DNA of 11,495 bases from JAICNR01 sp035699465 (GCA_035699465.1 DASSPT010000134.1:1-11495); one strand, 5' to 3'; counted from the first letter of the stretch, positions 1 to 7,117 are shown. Notes: generated from the sequence alone by a model not told the origin. Translations and numbers: made by a program.

Positions 1-129
1 GGCGGGGTGTGGCGGGCGACGATGGGGCACCACTACCCCGCGATGGCGCTCGTCGAGGTCCGCTCGCTCGTCGATCCGAACGCGGTGATCGAGGTCGAAG
101 CCACCGCCGTGCTTCCCGAAGGGCCGTGA
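1..129 (+). CDS. RidA-family protein, C-terminal end (partial)
   Basis: Frame 1 is open from the window edge to TGA at 127-129, giving the last 42 residues of a protein whose start lies outside. The tail contains HHYPAMALVEV, then DPNAVIEVEATAVLP, the closing beta strand and conserved acidic EVEA motif of the RidA/YjgF/YER057c trimeric fold. Classical RidA deaminates reactive enamines and imines such as 2-aminoacrylate. Its substrate-binding arginine lies in a PAR motif; here the corresponding residue appears to be methionine (fragment residue 15, PAM). The protein therefore looks like one of the arginine-lacking Rid subfamilies, whose substrates are mostly unknown. It lies 28 bases upstream of the crotonase gene on the same strand, which suggests an operon and a role in the same pathway, perhaps on an amino-cyclohexenyl-CoA enamine. 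The family call is good; the function is inference. Confidence 0.8.
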   Translation, partial: GGVWRATMGHHYPAMALVEVRSLVDPNAVIEVEATAVLPEGP

Positions 130-157
130 TGACCCCGTCGCGCCGCGACCCGCTGCG

Positions 158-955
158 ATGATCGCTCCGACGTCGTTCCGATACGCTCACGATCCGGCGA
201 CCGGCGTGGCCACGATCACGCTGGACCGCCCCGAGCGCCTGAACGCGCTGACGTTCGACGTCTACGCCGAGCTCCTGGGGGTCTTCCGTGCGCTGGACGT
301 CGAGCCCGCGGTCCGCGCCGTCGTGATCACCGGAGAGGGCCGGGCGTTCTGCTCGGGGGGGGACGTGCGCGAGATCATCGGCCCGCTCCTGTCGCGCGAC
401 GCTGCGGGGCTCCTCGAGTTCACGACGATGACGTGCGACTTGATCGCCGCCATTCGGGCGTGTCATCGACCCGTGATCGCCGCCGTGAACGGCACCGCCG
501 CGGGGGCCGGCGCGGTGATCGCCACGGCGTGCGACATCAGGATCGCCTCGACCGGCGCGAAGATCGCCTTCCTCTTCACGAAGGTGGGACTCTCGGGCGC
601 GGACATGGGCGCGGCCTGGCTCCTGCCGCGGATCGTGGGCCTCGGGCGCGCGACGGAGATCCTCATGACCGGCGACTTCCTGGACGCGGACGAGGCGCAC
701 CGGATCGGGCTCTTCAACCGTGTCGTCCCCGACGGCGAGGCGTTCCCCGCCGCGCTCGAGCTTGCCGCACGACTGGCGTCCGGGCCCGCTGCTGCCCTCG
801 CGGTGACGAAGCGCGCGCTCGAGCGGGAGTCCGCGATGGGGCTCGCCGAGGCGCTCCAGGCAGAAGCGAGCGTCCAGGCCGCGTGCATGGAGAGCCCAGA
901 CTTCCGGGAGGCGTACGAGGCGTTCGTCGCTAAGCGCCCGGCGCGCTTCGAGTAG
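158..955 (+). CDS. enoyl-CoA hydratase/isomerase (crotonase) family protein, non-canonical active site
   Basis: 265 residues, the usual crotonase length. Visible family features are RPERLNAL near residue 24, the first oxyanion-hole segment GRAFCSGGDV (61-70), the second oxyanion-hole region AAVNGTAAGAG (108-118) and ACDIRIAS (124-131). FLFTKVGLSGADMGAAWLLPR (138-158) and TGDFLDADEAHRIGLFNRVV complete the fold. Aligned by eye to rat mitochondrial hydratase, the two catalytic glutamates (E144, E164) fall on V120 and F140, so ordinary syn-hydration is doubtful. D149 in GADMG is near the place where isomerases of the PaaG type carry their acidic residue. An isomerase, hydrolase or ring-cleaving role (compare BadI) fits better than hydratase. 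The ATG at 158 follows the RidA stop by 28 bases, and no clear Shine-Dalgarno is seen. The acyl-CoA dehydrogenase follows after 3 bases, so the two are almost certainly co-transcribed. Family is certain; reaction is not. Confidence 0.93.
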   Translation: MIAPTSFRYAHDPATGVATITLDRPERLNALTFDVYAELLGVFRALDVEPAVRAVVITGEGRAFCSGGDVREIIGPLLSRDAAGLLEFTTMTCDLIAAIRACHRPVIAAVNGTAAGAGAVIATACDIRIASTGAKIAFLFTKVGLSGADMGAAWLLPRIVGLGRATEILMTGDFLDADEAHRIGLFNRVVPDGEAFPAALELAARLASGPAAALAVTKRALERESAMGLAEALQAEASVQAACMESPDFREAYEAFVAKRPARFE

Positions 956-958
956 CGG

Positions 959-2095
959 ATGTTCGACGTGGACACGATCCGGGCCTTTCTCGACGACCCG
1001 CACGTCGCGTTCGCCGCCGACGCGGACGGCTTCGCTCGAACCGAGCTCCGGCCGCGGGCCGAGCCGGCGAGCGACGACGCCGGGCGGGCGGAGGCGCGGG
1101 AGCTCCTGGGGCTTCTCGGCCGCGGCTGGCTCTCGCCGATCCCGGCACGCGACCTCAGGAAGATCGCGCTGGCGCGCGAGGCGATCGCGGCCGCCTCGCC
1201 CCTGGCCGACGCCGTGTACGCGCTCCAGGCGCTCGGCGCCATGCCGATCGTCCTCGCGGGTGCCACCGGAAGCACGCACTGGGTGAAGGAGGCGGTGGCC
1301 GGGCGCGCGATGGGCGCGTTCGCGATGACCGAGGACGAGGCGGGGTCCGACGTCGCGTCGATGCGGACGACGGCGACGAAGGATGGCGGCGGCTGGGTCC
1401 TGAGCGGCGAGAAGGCGTTCATCTCGAACGCCGGCATCGCGGACTTCTACACCGTCTTCGCACAGACCGATCCCGGAACGGGCTCGAAGGGCATCGCCTG
1501 CTTCGTCGTGCCGGCGGACGCCCCCGGCCTCGTGTTCGGGGGGGCGCAGGTCCTGTCGTCGCCCCACCCGCTCGGGCGCATCCGATTCGACTCCTGTCGC
1601 GTTGCAGCCGATGCGTGCCTGGCCGGCCCGGGCGACGGGTTCAAGCTGGGCCTCGCGACCCTGGACATGCTCCGGGCGACCGTCGGCGCCGCCGCATGCG
1701 GGATGGCGGCCCGTGCCCTCGAGGAAGCAGCGGCTCACGCGCGGGATCGGAGGCAGTTCGGGGAGCCGCTGGCGGGATTCCAGCTCGTGCGCGAGAAGCT
1801 CGCGCGGATGGCGACCGAGCTCGCCGCCGCGCGGCTCCTCGTCTACCGCGCTGCGTGGGTCAAGGACCGGGGGGCCGCGCGCGTCACGCTCGAGTCCGCG
1901 ATGGCCAAGTCCTACGCGACCGAGGCCGCGCAGCGGATCGTCGACGATGCGGTCCAGATCCTCGGCGGCAAGGGCGTCCTCGCCGACCATCCGGTCGACC
2001 GCCTCTACCGCTCGGTGCGCGCGCTCCGGATCTACGAGGGGACGACCGAGATCCAGCGCCTGGTCATCGCCGGGCATCTCCTGGACCGGTCCTAG
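959..2095 (+). CDS. acyl-CoA dehydrogenase
   Basis: 378 residues, typical of the family. FAD-dependent alpha,beta-desaturation of an acyl-CoA, with electrons passed to ETF. In order: helical N-terminal domain (1-118); FAMTEDEAGSD (121-131), the flavin/substrate signature of the middle beta domain; WVLSGEKAFISNAGIADFY (146-164); DRRQFGEPLAGFQ (263-275); ILGGKGVLADHPVDRLYRSVR (334-354). IYEGTTEIQR (358-367) carries the Glu-360 that aligns with the usual catalytic base of short/medium-chain enzymes. The ATG sits 3 bases after the crotonase stop, pointing to translational coupling. Its stop lies only 7 bases from the convergent stop of the glycosyltransferase gene, leaving no room for a separate terminator. 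A cyclic CoA ester from the neighbouring aromatic-CoA pathway is the likely substrate by context; the sequence alone does not define it. Confidence 0.95.
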   Translation: MFDVDTIRAFLDDPHVAFAADADGFARTELRPRAEPASDDAGRAEARELLGLLGRGWLSPIPARDLRKIALAREAIAAASPLADAVYALQALGAMPIVLAGATGSTHWVKEAVAGRAMGAFAMTEDEAGSDVASMRTTATKDGGGWVLSGEKAFISNAGIADFYTVFAQTDPGTGSKGIACFVVPADAPGLVFGGAQVLSSPHPLGRIRFDSCRVAADACLAGPGDGFKLGLATLDMLRATVGAAACGMAARALEEAAAHARDRRQFGEPLAGFQLVREKLARMATELAAARLLVYRAAWVKDRGAARVTLESAMAKSYATEAAQRIVDDAVQILGGKGVLADHPVDRLYRSVRALRIYEGTTEIQRLVIAGHLLDRS

Positions 2096-2102
2096 TCATC
2101 CG

Positions 2103-3074
2103 CTAGACCGAGGCCGCGAAGCGCTTCATCCGCTCCGGCGCCACCATGGCCGCGTACATCCCGGCCATCTCGGTCGCGCGAGCCACGCCGGACATGAGGA
2201 ACAGGAGCGGCAGGAGCGCGACGCGCCGCTGGAGGCTCGCCCCCATGAGTCCCCCGAAGACGAACCAGCGCCGCCAGTCGAGCAGCGCGTGCCAGCCCGC
2301 GGTCAGGGGTGGCTCCAGGACCCACGTCCGCCGCACCCAGCGATGCGGCCAGTCCACGTACTCCCGCCGGAGCCGATGGACCTCGTACCCGAAGCGCGCG
2401 TGGAGTCGGAGCCACCAGCGCGGGTCGAAGGAGTGGGCGACTTTCTGCGCCGGCTGGAATCGCAGCCGAGCCCCCGCCGCCTTCAGCTCCGCCGGCAGAA
2501 AGACGCCCGCCATCCGGTGGCGGATGTCGGTCCGGAACGGATGTGCCCGCGCGAACGATGCGCGAAACGCCACATTGTGCGCCTGGAAGTGAACGTCGTC
2601 GCTGCGCGGATCCGCGGACGTTCCGAGGAGAGCCCACGAGATGGACGCGGCGAGCTGCATGAAGGGATCATCCGGTTCCCGCGTGGCGGTCCGGAAGAGG
2701 CTCATCCCGGCCACCACGTCGGCCCCGTCCTCGATAGCCTCGACGATCGCCTCCAGCCAACCGGGCTCCGGGACCACGTCGGCGTCGGCCAGGACGATGA
2801 TGTCGCCGGTAGCTTCCCGCACGCCGCGGTTCTTCAGCTCGAAGTACCACGGGTCGTCGACCGCGACCGCCTTCACGCGCAGGAAGGTCGTCTGGCCGGC
2901 GAACCGCTCGTTCCACCGCTCCGCCTGGGCGGCGCTCCCCACGAGGATCACCTCGACGCGGTCGAGTGGATACCGCTGGGCTTCGAGCCCCGGCCAGGTG
3001 TCGATGTCGTCGAACGACAGATACTCGTTGTACCCCTCGATCACGACGGAAACCACGGGCGCGGTCGGTCTCAT
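2103..3074 (-). CDS. glycosyltransferase family 2 protein (distal gene of pair)
   Basis: 323 residues from an ATG at 3072-3074 (minus strand), which overlaps the stop of the upstream glycosyltransferase as ATGA. The open frame extends further upstream, but MRPTAPVVSVVIEGYNE is the natural start because the GT-A first strand begins immediately. The metal-binding DXD motif is visible as LADADVVPEPGW (95-106), with the helix KNRGVREATGDIIVL before it. The acceptor region LPAELKAAGARLRFQP (193-208) is a weak version of the usual E-D-x-E-L-G stretch. A hydrophobic segment near residues 270-305 suggests one or two C-terminal membrane anchors. It presumably transfers a sugar from a nucleotide sugar to a lipid or polysaccharide acceptor at the cytoplasmic membrane. 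Donor and acceptor cannot be read from the sequence. Co-translated with the upstream GT2 gene. Confidence 0.9.
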   Translation of the reverse strand: MRPTAPVVSVVIEGYNEYLSFDDIDTWPGLEAQRYPLDRVEVILVGSAAQAERWNERFAGQTTFLRVKAVAVDDPWYFELKNRGVREATGDIIVLADADVVPEPGWLEAIVEAIEDGADVVAGMSLFRTATREPDDPFMQLAASISWALLGTSADPRSDDVHFQAHNVAFRASFARAHPFRTDIRHRMAGVFLPAELKAAGARLRFQPAQKVAHSFDPRWWLRLHARFGYEVHRLRREYVDWPHRWVRRTWVLEPPLTAGWHALLDWRRWFVFGGLMGASLQRRVALLPLLFLMSGVARATEMAGMYAAMVAPERMKRFAASV

Positions 3075-4012
3075 TGCCGGGCACGCACGGAAGCGAGATC
3101 CGGATCTAGCGGCACGCCGTACTCCTCGGCGCCGTCCAGGTAGCCGAGAAGCTCGCCCCATGACCAAGCCCCGAGTCCCAGGACCACGAGCGGAAACGAG
3201 CGCGCGAACTCGCGCCGATAGGCGCCCCGCCCCAGGACATTCCGGATCGCGCGCGCGCTCAGGAGGATCGGCAAGCCGAGCGACACCACGGCGTACGCGA
3301 GCCGGCGCGCGAGCGAGAACCCCCGCTCCGCCACGCGCACCCTGGCGAAGCAGCGTCCATGAAAGATCTTGCGGCGCAGGTAATCCGCCAGGTCGGTCAC
3401 GTTCACGTGGCTGACGCGCATGTCCGGCACGAAGAACGGCCGGTGCCCGTCCTCCGCGATGCGCCAGTTGAATGCGGTGTCGGAGCTGTACGTGCCTTCC
3501 AGGAACGGCCCGTAGCGGTCGAATGCCCAGCGCTTCACCGAGAGGTTCCCCGTAGGGATGTCGTCCATGTATCCGGCCGGAGTCCCCGGCATCCACTGGT
3601 TCAGCTCGCAGAAGAAGTACGCCCAGCCGACCCGGCTCTCGGGATTCGCGTTGTCGATCGTGCCGCCGATCACGGGGTCGCTCCGGCGATGCGCATCCAC
3701 GATCTCCCGCACCCACCGCCGATCCGGGACGCAATCGGCATCCGTGAAGGCGAGGATCTCGCCTTCCGAGCGCGCCGCGCCGAGATTGCGGGCTTCGCCG
3801 GGAAACTTCCGATCCGCGAACGTGTGGAGAACGACATCGGGGAAGCGCCGAACGGCGTCCGCCGTTCCGTCCGATGAGCTGTCGATGACGACCACCTCGA
3901 AGGGCTCGTTACACTCCTGGCCCGCGAGGGCGGAGAGACAGCCATCGATCGTGTCGATCGCGTTGAAGGAGGCCACGATCACGGAGACCTTGGGTCGCGT
4001 CACGGACGTCAT
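3071..4012 (-). CDS. glycosyltransferase family 2 protein (proximal gene of pair)
   Basis: 313 residues. The GT-A nucleotide-binding start is KVSVIVASFNAIDTIDGCLSA (8-28), followed by FEVVVIDSSSDGT (38-50), GEARNLGAARSEGEILAFTDADC (72-94; DAD at 91-93 is the DXD metal site) and TYSSDTAFNWRIAEDGHR (174-191), the acceptor/catalytic-base segment. Hydrophobic stretches near 238-253 and 272-290 look like membrane segments, so the enzyme probably sits at the inner membrane. The ATG at 4010-4012 (minus strand) has no clear Shine-Dalgarno. Its TGA overlaps the next gene's ATG by four bases (ATGA), which implies translational coupling and a two-enzyme unit. It diverges from the flavoenzyme gene across 75 bases. 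No polysaccharide export, polymerase or sugar-nucleotide genes are in the window, so the product glycan is unknown. Confidence 0.92.
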   Translation of the reverse strand: MTSVTRPKVSVIVASFNAIDTIDGCLSALAGQECNEPFEVVVIDSSSDGTADAVRRFPDVVLHTFADRKFPGEARNLGAARSEGEILAFTDADCVPDRRWVREIVDAHRRSDPVIGGTIDNANPESRVGWAYFFCELNQWMPGTPAGYMDDIPTGNLSVKRWAFDRYGPFLEGTYSSDTAFNWRIAEDGHRPFFVPDMRVSHVNVTDLADYLRRKIFHGRCFARVRVAERGFSLARRLAYAVVSLGLPILLSARAIRNVLGRGAYRREFARSFPLVVLGLGAWSWGELLGYLDGAEEYGVPLDPDLASVRARQ

Positions 4013-4087
4013 CCAGTCTAACGGCCCCGCGAACGTTCGTCATCGAGCCGGTGGCGGGACCGGGACTCATAGTCGAGCCGCCCTGTC
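4013..4087. promoter_or_regulatory. divergent intergenic region between glycosyltransferases and flavoenzyme
   Basis: These 75 bases separate two divergently oriented starts, so promoters for both directions should lie here or just inside the genes. No convincing -35/-10 pair was found. A 10-bp perfect palindrome, CGAACGTTCG at 4030-4039, could be an operator half-way between the genes, but it is short. Placement as a regulatory region rests on gene orientation only. Confidence 0.4.
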
Positions 4088-6340
4088 GTGAACGTCGTCG
4101 TCGTCGGCGGCGGTCCCGCCGGGCTCTACCTCGCCATCCAGCTGAAGCGCGCCGACCCGAAGCACGAGATCACGGTCTACGAGCGGAACCGCCCCGCCGA
4201 CACCTACGGCTTCGGCGTCGTCTTCTCGGACGCCACGATGGAGGAGCTTACCGCCGACGATCCCGAGACCTTCGCGAGGCTGGAGGATCGCTCGCACCAC
4301 TGGGACGATATCGACGTCCACTACCGCGGCCAGGTGCTCTCCTCCACCGGTCACGGATTCAGCGGCATGGAACGAAGCGCGTTGCTCGAGGTCCTGGCCG
4401 GGCGCGCCGCCGAGCTGGGCGTGGTCGCCCGCGCCGCGACCGAGGTCGTCGATCCGGCCGCGCACCTGAAGGCGGACCTCGTCGTCGGCGCGGACGGCGT
4501 CAACAGCACCGTGCGCGAGCGCTGGCGCGACGACTTCGGTCCTTCCGTCGACTGGCGGCCGAACAAGTTCGTATGGATGGGCACCACGCGTCCCTTCGAC
4601 GCGTTCACGTTCGACTTCCAGCGGGACGAGCACGGGCTGTGGCGGCTCCACGCGTACCGCTACAGCGCTGACCGCTCGACTTTCATCGTCGAGACAACCG
4701 ACGAGACGCTCTCGCGGAGCGGGCTGGCGGATGCGACGGAGGAGGAGACCCTCGCGTATTGCGAGTCTCTCTTCGCGGAGCGGCTCGACGGCCATCGGCT
4801 GATCGCCAACCGGTCGATCTGGCGTTCGTTCCCGACGTTGACGTGCGCGCGGTGGTCGCGCGAGAACGTCGTCCTCCTCGGCGACGCGGCGCACACCGCG
4901 CACTTCTCGGTGGGATCGGGGACCAAGCTCGCGATGGAGGACGCCACAGCGCTGGCCGAGGCGCTGGCGAAAGAGCGCGACGTCGCGGTCGCGCTCACGG
5001 CCTACGAGGCAGAGCGGCGGCCTCAGGTCGAGAGCCTTCAGCGCGCCGCGCAGGCGAGCCTGCAGTGGTTCGAGGGCACCGAGCGGTACATGGAGACCGA
5101 GCCGCTACAGTTCGCCTTCAACCTGCTGACCCGCTCGCTCCGGATCACGCACGAGGACCTGAAGCTGCGCGACCCGGCATTCACCGCGAATGTCGATCGA
5201 TGGTTCGCGTCCGAGGCCGAGAAGCAGAGCGGAGTGCCGATCCGGCTCGACCCGCCGCCCCCTCCCATGTTCACGCCGTTCCGGCTTCGCGAGCTCGTGC
5301 TGCCGAACCGCGTGGTCGTGTCTGCGATGTGCCAGTACTACGCCGAGGACGGAATGCCGAACGACTGGCACTTCGTGCACCTCGGGAGCCGCGCGGTGGG
5401 CGGCGCCGGGCTCGTCATGGCCGAGATGACGGATGTCAGCCCCGAGGGCCGGATCAGCCCCGGCTGCGCGGGCCTGTATCGCGATGAGCACGTTGGCGGC
5501 TGGAAGCGGATCGTCGACTTCGTCCACCGCTGGTCCCCGGCCAGGATCGGAATCCAGCTCGGCCACGCTGGGAGGAAGGCGTCGACGAAGCTCGCCTGGG
5601 AGGGAGACAACGAGCCCCTCGAGGAGGGCGGCTGGGAGGTGCTGGCCCCGAGCGCGATCCCGTGGTCGGAAGGGAACCCCGTGCCGCGCCAGATGGACCG
5701 CACGGACATGGACGCCGTTATCGGAGATCACGTCCGCGCCGCCGAGCGGGCGGCCGAAGCCGGCTTCGACCTGCTCGAAGTCCACATGGCCCACGGATAT
5801 CTGCTGGCGACGTTCATCTCGCCGCTCACGAACGTGCGGGACGACGAGTACGGCGGCTCGGTCGCGAACCGTATGCGATTTCCCCTCGAGGTGCTGGACG
5901 CCGTGCGCCTGGCGTGGCCGGGAGAGAAGCCGCTGTCGGTCCGGATCTCGGCGGTGGATTGGGCGCCCGGAGGTCAGGAGATCGAGGACTCGCTTGAGGT
6001 CGCGCGGCTGCTGAAAGCGCACGACGTCGACATCGTCGACGTCTCGGCGGGTCAGACCGTGCCGTACGCGAAGCCCCGCTACGGCCGGCAGTTCCAGACG
6101 CCGTTCAGCGACCGTATCCGCCACGAGGTCGCGGTGCCGACGATGGCGGTCGGCAACATATCGTCCTACATGGACGTCAATACGATCCTGGCGGCCGGGC
6201 GGGCGGACCTCTGCGCCCTGGCGCGGGCCCATCTGTGGGATCCCTACTGGGCACGGAACGCGGCCTGGCGGATGGGCTACCCGCTGCCCTGGCCGGATCC
6301 CTACTCGACCCTCGACCGCTACACCCCCCGCTTCGAGTAG
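4088..6340 (+). CDS. bifunctional FAD monooxygenase / Old Yellow Enzyme reductase (2-aminobenzoyl-CoA monooxygenase/reductase or salicylyl-CoA 5-hydroxylase type)
   Basis: 750 residues, starting at GTG (4088). This start places the Rossmann motif right at the N-terminus (VVVVGGGPAGLYLAIQL, 3-19). Residues 1-385 are a class A flavin monooxygenase: GFGVVFSDATMEEL (41-54), DLVVGADGVNSTVR (130-143), then VVLLGDAAHTAHFSVGSG (261-278) binding the FAD ribityl/pyrophosphate. A proline-rich linker (389-393) leads to an Old Yellow Enzyme barrel, 394-750. It has the YqjM-like cysteine in SAMCQYYAEDG (C415), QLGHAGRKA (490-498), and the H566/H569 pair in HMAHGYLLATFISPLTN followed by DDEYGG. In the characterised 2-aminobenzoyl-CoA enzyme this fusion hydroxylates and then reduces the ring, giving a non-aromatic amino-oxo-cyclohexene-CoA. 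The salicylyl-CoA hydroxylase family shares the architecture. Nearby RidA, crotonase and acyl-CoA dehydrogenase genes favour the first reading. Cytoplasmic, NAD(P)H- and O2-dependent. Substrate assignment is inference. Confidence 0.93.
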   Translation: MNVVVVGGGPAGLYLAIQLKRADPKHEITVYERNRPADTYGFGVVFSDATMEELTADDPETFARLEDRSHHWDDIDVHYRGQVLSSTGHGFSGMERSALLEVLAGRAAELGVVARAATEVVDPAAHLKADLVVGADGVNSTVRERWRDDFGPSVDWRPNKFVWMGTTRPFDAFTFDFQRDEHGLWRLHAYRYSADRSTFIVETTDETLSRSGLADATEEETLAYCESLFAERLDGHRLIANRSIWRSFPTLTCARWSRENVVLLGDAAHTAHFSVGSGTKLAMEDATALAEALAKERDVAVALTAYEAERRPQVESLQRAAQASLQWFEGTERYMETEPLQFAFNLLTRSLRITHEDLKLRDPAFTANVDRWFASEAEKQSGVPIRLDPPPPPMFTPFRLRELVLPNRVVVSAMCQYYAEDGMPNDWHFVHLGSRAVGGAGLVMAEMTDVSPEGRISPGCAGLYRDEHVGGWKRIVDFVHRWSPARIGIQLGHAGRKASTKLAWEGDNEPLEEGGWEVLAPSAIPWSEGNPVPRQMDRTDMDAVIGDHVRAAERAAEAGFDLLEVHMAHGYLLATFISPLTNVRDDEYGGSVANRMRFPLEVLDAVRLAWPGEKPLSVRISAVDWAPGGQEIEDSLEVARLLKAHDVDIVDVSAGQTVPYAKPRYGRQFQTPFSDRIRHEVAVPTMAVGNISSYMDVNTILAAGRADLCALARAHLWDPYWARNAAWRMGYPLPWPDPYSTLDRYTPRFE

Positions 6341-6342
6341 GT

Positions 6343-6463
6343 AGGGCGTTGAAAACGGCCCGTCTGCGTCGTTGCGCTCGTCGTTCTTCCTGCGGCGTGG
6401 GAGTCGCCACGCCTCGGAAGAGCCTCCTCACGCGCCTAGCATCCGGACCGTTTTGAACGCCCT
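6343..6463. repeat. 121-bp imperfect palindromic intergenic element (MITE/REP-like)
   Basis: The outer arms are AGGGCGTTGAAAACGG (6343-6358) and CCGTTTTGAACGCCCT (6448-6463), reverse complements with a single mismatch (15/16). The centre is another hairpin: CTTCC (6386-6390) pairs with GGAAG (6416-6420), and GGCGTGG (6394-6400) pairs with CCACGCC (6407-6413) around a 6-base loop. The whole element can therefore fold as one long stem, with weak pairing between the arms and the core. It begins 2 bases after the flavoenzyme stop and ends 27 bases before the sodC stop, between two converging genes. It contains no ORF. Its style resembles short repeated palindromes found dispersed in some soil-bacterial genomes; I recall similar ones but cannot verify copies here. 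It may also act as a bidirectional terminator. Confidence 0.75.
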
Positions 6464-6490
6464 CCGCTAAACGCCGTGGCCGGGTAAGGC

Positions 6491-7105
6491 TTACCCCGCG
6501 ACGACTCCGCAGGCGATCCGGTCTCCCGACGCGCCGGAGGGCTGGGTCGCATAGTCGTCGGGCTGGGCGTGGATGACGATCGCGGCACCGTCGTCGTCGA
6601 GAAGCTCGACTCCTCCGTCGCTGAGGGTGACCCCGTGGGCCGCCTGATCCACCGTGGCCGTGCTGTCGTCCGCCACCACCAGATTCCGCAGATCGCCGGC
6701 GTGCGGGCCGCCGGGCGCGTCGAACCCGTGCGCGGCCTCGTCCGCGCCCAGGTGATCTCCCGCCGACTGGAAGCCGGGGGGCTCGCAGCTTCCCGTCTGA
6801 TGGATGTGGAAGCCGTGTTCGCCTGGCGGCAGGCCGATCAGCGCGCCCCGGAGGGTGACGCCCTCCCCTTCCACAGTGAGGATCACGGCGCCGATTCCGA
6901 CACCTCGCGTATCGACCATGTCCGCGCGCGCCGAGTCGGCAAGGGCGTCGTCGGGCAGGGGCGCCACTTCCGCCGCAGGCGGTGCCTCGAATTCGTCGAG
7001 GGCCTGGTCGCCCTCGTCGTCCCCGCCACACGCGAGGAGCATGAAGCTCATGCCGCACGCGATAGGGACGATGCGAACGAGAGACGCGGCGAGCCGGAGC
7101 TTCAT
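6491..7105 (-). CDS. sodC: Cu/Zn superoxide dismutase, lipoprotein
   Basis: 204 residues. Converts superoxide to hydrogen peroxide and oxygen in the periplasm or at the cell surface. The N-terminus is a lipoprotein signal with lipobox LLAC (C26), followed by an acidic, alanine/proline-rich linker (about 27-65). All catalytic-site residues are present: copper/zinc ligands H100 and H102 (GFHIH), H118 (SAGDH), H126, H135 and D138 (GPHAGDL), H179 (VIHAQPDDY); C107 and C199 can form the conserved disulfide; R196 in GDRIACGVV is the active-site arginine. Start ATG at 7103-7105 (minus strand) has a strong upstream Shine-Dalgarno. It lies 79 bases downstream of the DNA glycosylase gene on the same strand, so read-through from that gene is possible. 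It converges on the flavoenzyme gene across the palindromic element. Looks intact and functional. Confidence 0.96.
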   Translation of the reverse strand: MKLRLAASLVRIVPIACGMSFMLLACGGDDEGDQALDEFEAPPAAEVAPLPDDALADSARADMVDTRGVGIGAVILTVEGEGVTLRGALIGLPPGEHGFHIHQTGSCEPPGFQSAGDHLGADEAAHGFDAPGGPHAGDLRNLVVADDSTATVDQAAHGVTLSDGGVELLDDDGAAIVIHAQPDDYATQPSGASGDRIACGVVAG

Positions 7106-7110
7106 TCGGT

Positions 7111-7117
7111 CCTCCTC
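7111..7117 (-). promoter_or_regulatory. Shine-Dalgarno for sodC
   Basis: Minus-strand GAGGAGG lies 5 bases upstream of the sodC ATG. It is one of the few strong Shine-Dalgarno sequences in the window and fixes the start that gives a complete lipoprotein signal. Confidence 0.75.

Noticed and set aside
463..1437. 324-codon open frame on the minus strand
   Set aside because: Antisense to the crotonase and acyl-CoA dehydrogenase genes, with Ala/Ser/Arg-rich low-complexity translation.
1602..3143. 513-codon open frame on the plus strand
   Set aside because: Overlaps the acyl-CoA dehydrogenase in another frame and runs antisense through the glycosyltransferase. The translation is serine/arginine-rich without motifs.
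3075..3734. Upstream extension of the second glycosyltransferase frame to 3734
   Set aside because: The extra 220 residues are antisense-like, Arg/Gly-rich sequence overlapping the upstream glycosyltransferase in another frame. The ATGA overlap at 3071-3074 and the GT-A start fix the true start at 3074.
5105..6232. 375-codon open frame on the minus strand
   Set aside because: Antisense to the Old Yellow Enzyme half of the flavoenzyme, with low-complexity Arg/Val/His composition and no domain.
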